Assembly (NCBI GenBank): GCA_947449515.1
Contig: CANFSD010000028.1
Coordinates: forward strand, 1 to 13,369
From: Bacteroidota bacterium
Lineage (GTDB): Bacteria; Bacteroidota; Bacteroidia; UKL13-3
Length of the DNA stretch: 13,369 nt
Direction of reading: 5' to 3'
Made by a program: the position numbers and the translations under genes
Notes under the pieces: generated by a model
What the model saw: the letters and a program-made list of their open reading frames with translations, nothing else
What the model was told of the DNA's origin: nothing
Database searches by the model: none
Part shown: positions 7,073 through 13,369 of the stretch, one piece after another
How the letters are laid out: each line of letters starts with the position of its first letter
Numbering within the stretch: position 1 is the stretch's first letter

Positions 7073-7759
7073 ATGACTTCAAAAATAATTAAATACATCC
7101 TACAAATTGTGCTGCTATTTATTGCGGTAAAACAGGATTGTAATGCCCAAAGTTTAATGCTTAAAATGAAAATGGGGGAGCATTCTTTGAGTCTTGATTC
7201 AAGCTATGAGGTAAATCAAACAGATTCAATTCAAATAACTACCGTTAAATTTTATTTAAGTGATATGGCGTTTTGGAACAATGATTCATTGCTTTATGCA
7301 GAAAAAAACTCATACCATTTAATAGATTTAGCTAATCCCAAAAGTTTTTACCTTCATTTTGATTTACCCTCAGGATTTACCTATAATCAAATCAAATTCA
7401 AATTAGGAATAGACAGTATTACCAGTGTTTCAGGATCTTTTGGTGGCGATTTGGATCCAATAAATGGCATGTATTGGGCTTGGCAAAGTGGTTATATAAA
7501 TTCAAAAATAGAAGGGTTTTATTTCAAGCAAGGTGTTAAAAAGGAATTTCAATTTCATTTGGGTGGTTATCAATATCCATTTAATTCAATTCAAGAACTT
7601 ACTTTTAAAGTTGATTCGCAATCTTCAGTTTTCATTGCTTTTGATCTGCTGAATTTTTTTCCTTATTTAGACCTTCTTAAGCGTTCACATTTAATGCAAC
7701 CGAGTTTGGATGCAGTTTTGTTGAGTAGGTATTTGAAAAATTGTTTTACCGTGAAATGA
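7073..7759 (+). CDS. MbnP-family secreted protein (predicted metal-binding partner of the diheme enzyme)
   Basis: The 228-residue product has a signal peptide (MTSKIIKYILQIVLLFIA, cleavage probably at NA before QS, about residue 25), so it is exported. The rest fits the MbnP beta-barrel family: TVKFYLSDMAFW (about 57-68), SYHLIDLANP (80-89), LPSGFTYNQIKFKLGID (98-114) and the strongly typical DLDPINGMYWAWQSGYINSKIEG (126-148). In the methanobactin system the diheme enzyme MbnH converts a tryptophan of MbnP to kynurenine, and MbnP binds copper. Trp68, Trp135 and Trp137 are candidate targets here, and His82, His95 and His162 possible metal ligands; these roles are inference. I chose the ATG at 7073 because it gives a clean signal peptide. 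A GTG at 7037 is in frame but lies immediately after the terminator T run. The stop overlaps the start of the next gene, so the two are translationally coupled. Confidence 0.87.
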   Translation: MTSKIIKYILQIVLLFIAVKQDCNAQSLMLKMKMGEHSLSLDSSYEVNQTDSIQITTVKFYLSDMAFWNNDSLLYAEKNSYHLIDLANPKSFYLHFDLPSGFTYNQIKFKLGIDSITSVSGSFGGDLDPINGMYWAWQSGYINSKIEGFYFKQGVKKEFQFHLGGYQYPFNSIQELTFKVDSQSSVFIAFDLLNFFPYLDLLKRSHLMQPSLDAVLLSRYLKNCFTVK

Positions 7760-8793
7760 AAATGAAAAGGGTCCTAATTTTTCTCCTTGTTTTTTCATGC
7801 TTGGGCTTTGTTTCGCGCCAAAGCTTTAATTTTTCAATACCAAAAGGTTGGCCCAAGCCGGTTTATAATTTTAATCGCAATCCCTTAAATGAAGATGCAG
7901 TATTCTTAGGTCGTGCTCTTTTTTACGACCCAATTTTATCGAAAAATAATACCATTTCTTGCGCCAGTTGCCATTCACAATACAATGCATTCACCCATGC
8001 CGACCATGCGCTAAGTCATGGCATTTATGATAGTATTGGTAATAGAAATTCTCCAACTTTAATGAATTTGGCTTGGCATAGGAGTTTTATGTGGGACGGA
8101 GCCATTAATCATTTGGATATGCAGGCCCTTGCGCCAATAACCCATCCAAAGGAAATGGGTGAGAGATTAGATTCTTTGCTTTTAAAATTGAACCGTTCAA
8201 AATTATATAAATCAATGGTTGCAAAAGCCTATGGGGATTCTATTGTGAAAAGTGAATATGTGTTAAAATCTATTTCTCAATTTTTGCTCACTTTGGTAAG
8301 TGCTAATTCAAAATATGATTCTGTAATGCGGAGTGAGGCTGCTTTTACAGCACAGGAAGGAAAAGGGTATAAGCTCTTTCAAAGGCATTGTAACAGTTGT
8401 CATAGCGAGCCATTATTTACCAATTTAGCATTTGAAAATAATGGTTTGTGTATGGATGAAAACTTGCGTGATTTTGGTAGATATTTAATTACACAAAACC
8501 CTACAGACTCTTTTAAATTTAAGGTGCCAACTTTAAGGAACATTGAATTTTCATTTCCTTATATGCATGATGGTAGGTTCAAAACAATTTCAGCAGTATT
8601 GCATCATTATGCGTCACCAAAGTGTAAAACTTCCTCCTTGTCCTATTTGCTTAAAGAACCAATTAAATTAAGTAAGGAGGAAAGGGTTGATCTAACGGCA
8701 TTCCTATTGTGCCTTACGGATAAAGGATTTTTGTTTAATGAGAATTATTCTTATCCTAGAAAAATGTTTTTAAATAGGGCGAATGGTTATTAG
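7756..8793 (+). CDS. Diheme cytochrome c peroxidase/MauG-like enzyme, probable MbnH partner
   Basis: The start ATG (7756-7758) overlaps the upstream TGA as ATGA, indicating coupled translation; a second ATG at 7762 is also possible. From 7756 the product has 345 residues. It opens with a signal peptide (MKMKRVLIFLLVFSC), in which Cys15 could be a lipid anchor, though the lipobox is weak. Two c-type heme sites are present: CASCH (69-73) and CNSCH (212-216). Between them, RNSPTLMNLAWHRSFMWDG (97-115) carries Trp113, probably the inter-heme Trp, and HPKEMG has Glu133 near the expected peroxide-activating position. YMHDGRF (269-275) precedes AVLHHY (280-285), where Tyr285 falls about where MauG has its Tyr heme ligand and classical peroxidases have Met. 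Immediate pairing with an MbnP-family gene favours a tryptophan-modifying MbnH over a simple hydrogen peroxide scavenger. Confidence is high for the family, moderate for the reaction. Confidence 0.87.
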   Translation: MKMKRVLIFLLVFSCLGFVSRQSFNFSIPKGWPKPVYNFNRNPLNEDAVFLGRALFYDPILSKNNTISCASCHSQYNAFTHADHALSHGIYDSIGNRNSPTLMNLAWHRSFMWDGAINHLDMQALAPITHPKEMGERLDSLLLKLNRSKLYKSMVAKAYGDSIVKSEYVLKSISQFLLTLVSANSKYDSVMRSEAAFTAQEGKGYKLFQRHCNSCHSEPLFTNLAFENNGLCMDENLRDFGRYLITQNPTDSFKFKVPTLRNIEFSFPYMHDGRFKTISAVLHHYASPKCKTSSLSYLLKEPIKLSKEERVDLTAFLLCLTDKGFLFNENYSYPRKMFLNRANGY

Positions 8794-8849
8794 TTTTTGA
8801 GCGTCTAAGTTTTCGAGTAAAGCAAAATTTGGGATTGTTTATCTTGTTT

Positions 8850-8878
8850 TTTGATTTACTTACACGCACTTAATTTTT
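8850..8878 (+). promoter_or_regulatory. Candidate promoter for the YHYH/T9SS gene
   Basis: TTTG (8850-8853), a 17-base spacer and TAATTTTT (8871-8878, one mismatch to TAnnTTTG) form the best two-part Bacteroidota-type promoter in the window. Transcription would start about 30 bases before the ATG at 8915. If real, the YHYH gene can be expressed separately from the mbnP/mbnH-like pair, although no terminator separates them. Confidence 0.4.
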
Positions 8879-8914
8879 ATGAATTGATAATTACAAAAAA
8901 ACAAACCAAAACCT

Positions 8915-10270
8915 ATGAAGAGATTTTTGATTGCCCTTACTTTGCTTATTTCAGGTATAAGTAGCTTTGCCCAAACCAATCCAGCCATTCTATCTTGGCT
9001 GCATAATACTACTGGTATTAAGGGAAGGCACTATGTAAAAAACAACTCAACAGCTATTAATGATGCAGATTCTGCAAATGTATTAGCGGTTTATTATTCT
9101 GCTACTTCAGTATATGTTCGGGCAAATGGTGTTCCTTCCTATGTTACTGGACCTTTCTTAGATGGCAATCCTTCTGTTACAACCAATCAAAATGCCATCT
9201 TCAAATTGCCATTGATTCCATCTAAAAATACAGGAACCTTCACACCAACCCAGGGTGGCAATATTGGTATTTTTGTGAATGGCGTAGCCATGTTTGATTA
9301 CCGTGATGGTGTATCATGGCAAAGTGCAACCAATTCGCTCAAAGGTGGCCCCTTGGGCGGTATGGGCGATCAAGTTTGGAACAGAGATGCAATAGTTGCC
9401 GAGCGTGGCGGATTTGATTGCAGCAAGGGGCATCCTGCTATGGGTAATTACCATCATCATCAGAACCCAAGTGCGTTTAAATTGGACAAAAATGTTATTT
9501 CAACCGTTTGTAATTTATATGATGCTGATGGACTTTATGTTTTAGATTCAACAAAGCATTCTCCTTTAATTGGTTTTGCCTATGATGGATTTCCAGTATA
9601 TGGTGCATATGGCTATAAAAATGCCGATGGAACTGGAGGTATTGTGCGCATGAAATCTAGCTTTTCCTTACGTTCGATTACAACAAGAACAACTTTATAT
9701 ACTGGCGATACGGTTAAATCAGGGCCTAATGTAAGTGCCACGTATCCGCTTGGCTTATTTAGGGAAGATTACCAATACACCGCTCCAAGTTCACCAGATT
9801 ACTTAGATATACATAATGGTCGTTTTTGTGTAACACCAGAATACCCAAATGGGATATATTGTTACTTTGCTACTGTTGATGAAAACTGGAATTCTGCCTA
9901 TCCATATTTAATTGGACCTACTTATTATGGAGTTAAACTTGCGTCTAAAGTGCCAAGTATTACTGAACCTGTAACGCAATATAAGCCTATTAAAACAGGC
10001 ATATATTCTGTATTGTCAAAAGGATTGGAGATTGTTATGTTTCCAAATCCTACATCAGATATCGTAGCAGTTCAATGTGAAGGTTTATTAAATGAAAATT
10101 TAAAAGTAGAATTGTTTGATCTTAGTGGAAGACAAATTCAAACTTCCAATATTTTACAAGGTAGCACTATTGCTTACCTAGATACAAAATTGCTTTATGA
10201 TGGTGAATACCTCGTTAGAGTTTCTTGTGGATCAAACCTTGTCATGAAAAAATTAATTATTGCGCATTAA
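8915..10270 (+). CDS. YHYH-domain surface protein with C-terminal T9SS type A sorting domain
   Basis: This is a 451-residue exported protein. The signal peptide MKRFLIALTLLISGISSFAQ ends near residue 20. A YHYH domain (PF14240-type) spans roughly 100-335. It includes GIFVNGVAMFDYRDG (118-132), the histidine cluster GNYHHHQNP (177-185), which replaces the usual YHYH with YHHH, then LIGFAYDGFPVYGAYGY (218-234) and DIHNGRFCVTPEYPNGIYCYFAT (298-320). Four cysteines (169, 199, 305, 316) could form disulfides. Residues about 370-451 are a type A T9SS sorting domain (IVMFPNPTSDIVAV, LFDLSGRQI, YDGEYLVRV, KKLII), so the protein is expected to cross the outer membrane by T9SS and be anchored on the cell surface or released. 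Known YHYH proteins lack a firm function. The His cluster and the MbnP/MbnH-like neighbours suggest metal binding, but this is inference. It follows the diheme gene by 121 bases and ends 40 bases before a bidirectional terminator. Confidence 0.88.
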   Translation: MKRFLIALTLLISGISSFAQTNPAILSWLHNTTGIKGRHYVKNNSTAINDADSANVLAVYYSATSVYVRANGVPSYVTGPFLDGNPSVTTNQNAIFKLPLIPSKNTGTFTPTQGGNIGIFVNGVAMFDYRDGVSWQSATNSLKGGPLGGMGDQVWNRDAIVAERGGFDCSKGHPAMGNYHHHQNPSAFKLDKNVISTVCNLYDADGLYVLDSTKHSPLIGFAYDGFPVYGAYGYKNADGTGGIVRMKSSFSLRSITTRTTLYTGDTVKSGPNVSATYPLGLFREDYQYTAPSSPDYLDIHNGRFCVTPEYPNGIYCYFATVDENWNSAYPYLIGPTYYGVKLASKVPSITEPVTQYKPIKTGIYSVLSKGLEIVMFPNPTSDIVAVQCEGLLNENLKVELFDLSGRQIQTSNILQGSTIAYLDTKLLYDGEYLVRVSCGSNLVMKKLIIAH

Positions 10271-10309
10271 TGGCAAATGCTTTGGATTAAAGTTTTTCAT
10301 GAAGGTAGA

Positions 10310-10347
10310 AAAAAAGAGGCCATTGGTAATCCAATGGCCTCTTTTTT
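10310..10347. terminator. Bidirectional terminator between the YHYH gene and infB; right copy of the cassette-flanking hairpin
   Basis: The A-rich left arm (10310-10326, ending GAGGCCATTGG) pairs perfectly over 17 positions with the right arm (10331-10347, starting CCAATGGCCTC and ending TTTTTT) around a TAAT loop. T runs occur on both strands, so it should stop the rightward YHYH transcript and the leftward infB transcript, whose stop codon lies 18 bases away. Confidence 0.93.
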
Positions 10348-10364
10348 ATATATGTTAACGTAAC

Positions 10365-13349
10365 TTATTTAAGCGTACGTTTTACTTCAATTTCTTCGTA
10401 GGCTTCTACGTAGTCACCTTCTCTTAAATCGTTGTAATTATTAATAGTTAAACCGCAATCAAAACCTGTTGCCACTTCTTTGGCATCGTCTTTAAATCGT
10501 TTAAGTGAAGAAAGTGCTCCTGAGAATACAACCACACCATCTCTAATTAAGCGGATTTTGGCATTTCTAACCAATTTACCATCGGTAACCATACAACCTG
10601 CAACAGTACCCACTTTGGTGATTTTAAACACCTCACGGATTTGTGCGTTACCCAATATTTTCTCTTCAATGGTTGGCGCCAACATACCTTCAATTGCAGA
10701 TTTAATTTCTTCAATTGCGTTGTAAATTACAGAGTATAGACGAATGTCGATTGATTCTGTTTCTGCAAGTTTTCTGGCTTGTGGGCTTGGACGTACTTGG
10801 AAACCTACGATGATAGCATCTGAAGCCGAAGCTAACATTACATCACTTTCAGAAATTTGTCCTACCGCTTTATAAATAACACTCAACTGAACTTCTGGCG
10901 TTGAAAGTTTAATTAATGAATCTGCTAATGCTTCAACTGAACCATCCACGTCACCTTTAACAATTACATTCAATTCTTTAAAGTTACCAATTGCCAAACG
11001 TCTTCCAATTTCATCAAGGGTAATATGTTTATTGGTTCTAATACCTTGTTCGCGCTGCAATTGTTGGCGTTTATTAGCAATTTCTTTAGCCTCTTGTTCG
11101 TTTTTGGTTACAATAAATCTATCACCCGCTTGAGGAGCGCCATCAAATCCAAGAATAACAACTGGTGTACTTGGACCAGCCGAAATCATTTTCTTGCCGC
11201 GTTCGTCAAACATAGCTCTAACTTTACCATTGTTGGTACCAGCTAAAAGAGGGTCACCCACTTTCATTGTACCACTTTGCACCATAACGGTGGTAACAAT
11301 ACCACGACCTTTATCTAAGGTTGCTTCAATGATAGAACCTACAGCACGTTTATCTGGATTTGCTTTAAGGTCGAGCATTTCAGCTTCAAGCAATACTTTT
11401 TCTAATAATGCTTCAACACCTGTACCTTTTTTGGCAGAAATCTCTTGACATTGGTATTTACCACCCCATTCTTCCACAAGGATATTCATGGCAGAAAGTT
11501 GTTCGCGAATTCTATCTGGGTTAGCAGCATCACGGTCAATTTTATTGATAGCAAAGATAATTGGAACACCTGCTGCCAATGAGTGCGATATAGCCTCTTT
11601 GGTTTGTGGCATTACAGAATCATCTGCTGCAATTACAATAATTACAATATCTGTGATTTTTGCACCCCTTGCACGCATAGCGGTAAACGCTTCGTGACCA
11701 GGTGTATCAAGGAAGGTAATTTTCTTACCGTTTTCTAATTTTACTTCGTAGGCACCAATATGTTGGGTAATACCACCCGCTTCGCCTTTTACAACGTTTG
11801 CGCTACGCACATAATCGAGTAAAGATGTTTTACCATGATCTACGTGACCCATAACCGTTACAATAGGAGCACGGTGCAATAAGGTACTTGGATCGTCTAC
11901 TTCTTCTTCTACTGCTTCCACCATTTCTGCAGAAACAAACTCCACTTCAAATCCAAATTCTTCTGCTACAATGGCAATGGTTTCGGCATCTAGGCGTTGG
12001 TTAATTGAAACCATCATACCAAGACTCATACAAGCGCTGATAATTTGGGTAACTTGAAGGTTCATCATTTGGGCAAGTTCATTTGCCGTTACAAATTCAG
12101 TTACCTTCAGTTTGTTTTTCTCCATTTCTTCTTGCAACATCGCTTCTTCACGCTCATTGGCTTTGAAGTCACGTTTTTGCTTACGAATTTTGGAACGAAC
12201 CGCACCAATATTAGGGTTCTTGCTACCTGGATTTAAGCGGGCAAGAGTTGCCTTTAATTTATCTTGAATTTCCTTATCGCTAATTTCAGTTTTCTCTTCT
12301 GGTTTAGCGAAACGGTTATTGCCTTGGCCTGGCGCACCAGGTTTGTTGCCATAACGGTTATTGTTTCCTTGGTATCCACCACCTTGGCCTGGGCCACGGT
12401 TATTGTTACCTTGGTATGGCGGACGAGGACGGTTTGGATCTGCAGGTTTATTTGGGTCTAACCTTTGCGTTCCAGGTTGGTCGCCACCAATTTGTTTGCG
12501 TTTGCGTTTACGTTTGCCGTTTGGATCGTCGCTACTTGCAACAGGATTTTGTTTTTTAGCAGGCGGGTCTTGTCTGAGCTCTATTTTGCCCATTACTTTA
12601 AGACCGTCTAATTTTTCATATTTTACCTCAGAAACAGTAGGTTCTTTGGCTTCAATTATTTCTTTAGGAGTTGTAACTTCAGGAGTTGGAGGGGTAACAA
12701 TTTCTACTTCTTTGGGAGCAGCAGGTGTTTCGGCAATTGCAGTTGTTTCTACAATTGGCTCTTCTTTGGCTTTTTTCTTAGGAGCAGGAGCAGCAGGCTC
12801 TTCTATTTTAGGCTCAACCTTTTTAGCTTTTGCTTTAGGCTTTTTAAGGGCATCTAAGTCAATTTTACCCATTACCTTCAAACCACCTTCTTCTTTTTCC
12901 TCAGGAGCTTTAACTGTAGGTTCTTCTGCTTTAGGAGTTTCCACTGCAGCTGGCTCTTCAATTGGCTTTGGTGCAGCAATTACTTCTGGTGCAACTGGAG
13001 CAGGAGCCTCCACTTTTTTGTTTTGGGTATTTGCCAATCCAGATTTGATGAGCATACCGTCTTCTTCTTCCTCTTCTTCAGCAGCTGGTGCTTTTGGTTT
13101 AGGAATTTCGTGCACGGTATCTTTCGGCTTGAGCCTATCTCGACCAAGTTTATTGGCCTCGTCTTTCACTTTTTTCTCTGAGGAGAATTCGGACAATAGT
13201 ATTGCGTACTGATCTTCTGTAAGTTTGGTAGTAGGCTTTGCCTCAATGGCATGCCCTTTTTTAGCCAAAACTTCAACTAAAGTGGTCATCCCCACATTTA
13301 GCTCCTTCATTACGGCATTGATTCTCTTTGTTCCTGTTGTTTCGCTCAT
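10365..13349 (-). CDS. infB: Translation initiation factor IF-2
   Basis: IF-2 is the GTPase that delivers initiator fMet-tRNA to the 30S subunit and promotes subunit joining. The complete gene gives 994 residues, long for IF-2 because of an N-terminal region rich in Pro, Ala, Glu and Lys (about 80-350). Residues 1-60 form the usual N-terminal helical module. GLKVMGKI occurs twice (156-163 and 249-256), and a Gly/Asn/Arg-rich stretch spans about 310-350. A conserved linker (360-475) leads to the G domain: VTVMGHVDHGKTSLLD (497-512, P-loop), GGITQHIGAY (525-534), DTPGHEAF (548-555), INKID (601-605) and SAKKG (638-642). Domains II to IV follow, ending in EVKRTLK. Start: ATG at 13349-13347. AGGAAG lies 12 bases upstream (13367-13362), somewhat far for a Shine-Dalgarno. 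The upstream neighbour, usually nusA, is off the window. Confidence 0.98.
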   Translation of the reverse strand: MSETTGTKRINAVMKELNVGMTTLVEVLAKKGHAIEAKPTTKLTEDQYAILLSEFSSEKKVKDEANKLGRDRLKPKDTVHEIPKPKAPAAEEEEEEDGMLIKSGLANTQNKKVEAPAPVAPEVIAAPKPIEEPAAVETPKAEEPTVKAPEEKEEGGLKVMGKIDLDALKKPKAKAKKVEPKIEEPAAPAPKKKAKEEPIVETTAIAETPAAPKEVEIVTPPTPEVTTPKEIIEAKEPTVSEVKYEKLDGLKVMGKIELRQDPPAKKQNPVASSDDPNGKRKRKRKQIGGDQPGTQRLDPNKPADPNRPRPPYQGNNNRGPGQGGGYQGNNNRYGNKPGAPGQGNNRFAKPEEKTEISDKEIQDKLKATLARLNPGSKNPNIGAVRSKIRKQKRDFKANEREEAMLQEEMEKNKLKVTEFVTANELAQMMNLQVTQIISACMSLGMMVSINQRLDAETIAIVAEEFGFEVEFVSAEMVEAVEEEVDDPSTLLHRAPIVTVMGHVDHGKTSLLDYVRSANVVKGEAGGITQHIGAYEVKLENGKKITFLDTPGHEAFTAMRARGAKITDIVIIVIAADDSVMPQTKEAISHSLAAGVPIIFAINKIDRDAANPDRIREQLSAMNILVEEWGGKYQCQEISAKKGTGVEALLEKVLLEAEMLDLKANPDKRAVGSIIEATLDKGRGIVTTVMVQSGTMKVGDPLLAGTNNGKVRAMFDERGKKMISAGPSTPVVILGFDGAPQAGDRFIVTKNEQEAKEIANKRQQLQREQGIRTNKHITLDEIGRRLAIGNFKELNVIVKGDVDGSVEALADSLIKLSTPEVQLSVIYKAVGQISESDVMLASASDAIIVGFQVRPSPQARKLAETESIDIRLYSVIYNAIEEIKSAIEGMLAPTIEEKILGNAQIREVFKITKVGTVAGCMVTDGKLVRNAKIRLIRDGVVVFSGALSSLKRFKDDAKEVATGFDCGLTINNYNDLREGDYVEAYEEIEVKRTLK

Positions 13350-13369
13350 TCTGCGCTTTTTCTTCCTAA

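Noticed and set aside
6999..10347. Transposon or integron reading of the hairpin-bounded segment
   Set aside because: No transposase, integrase, recombinase or target-site duplication was seen. The hairpins have the form of terminators, so the mobile reading is kept only as a question in the findings.
12361..13212. Long plus-strand open frame (283 codons) across the 5' half of infB
   Set aside because: It is antisense to the low-complexity Pro/Ala/Glu/Lys region of IF-2, whose codons read on the other strand as a stop-poor Ser/Gly/Leu/Phe mix. It matches no known protein pattern, whereas the IF-2 reading frame is certain.

Overview
The window is about 13.4 kb of AT-rich DNA from a member of the Bacteroidota. 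Four things support this. There is a type IX secretion (T9SS) sorting domain on a surface protein. The IF-2 N-terminus carries the repeated GLKVMGKI motif that I associate with this phylum. Candidate promoters show TAnnTTTG -7 boxes, and most starts lack a clear Shine-Dalgarno sequence. The gene families are also typical: an M1-like peptidase with a signal peptide, a TPR protein next to phosphosulfolactate synthase, and a fused malic enzyme/phosphotransacetylase. I cannot place it below phylum.

Layout. Positions 1-933 (minus strand) hold the N-terminal 311 residues of a secreted M1-type metallopeptidase that runs off the left edge. Diverging from it is a plus-strand housekeeping run (1044-6978): a cytoplasmic TPR protein, phosphosulfolactate synthase, a YqeY/GatB-like protein, a LOG-family (TIGR00730) nucleotide hydrolase and NADP-dependent malic enzyme. 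Candidate terminators follow yqeY and the LOG gene, and a very strong one follows the malic enzyme gene. The right end (10365-13349, minus strand) is the complete infB gene for translation initiation factor IF-2, converging on the middle block.

Between these housekeeping regions lies the most interesting part, a three-gene accessory cassette at about 7073-10270. It encodes an MbnP-family secreted protein, a diheme MbnH/MauG-like peroxidase-family enzyme whose start overlaps the mbnP-like stop (ATGA), and a YHYH-domain protein with a C-terminal T9SS sorting domain. In the characterised MbnP/MbnH pair, MbnH oxidises a tryptophan of MbnP to kynurenine and MbnP binds copper. The pair here is therefore probably a protein-modification and metal-handling module. 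The YHYH protein may be its cell-surface partner, but that is inference from position only.

The cassette is bounded exactly by two long hairpins, 6999-7030 and 10310-10347. Read as inverted copies, they match at 31 of 32 positions. Both look like working terminators, the right one bidirectional, but the near identity also raises the question of how the cassette arrived. No transposase, integrase, RNA gene or CRISPR array was seen.
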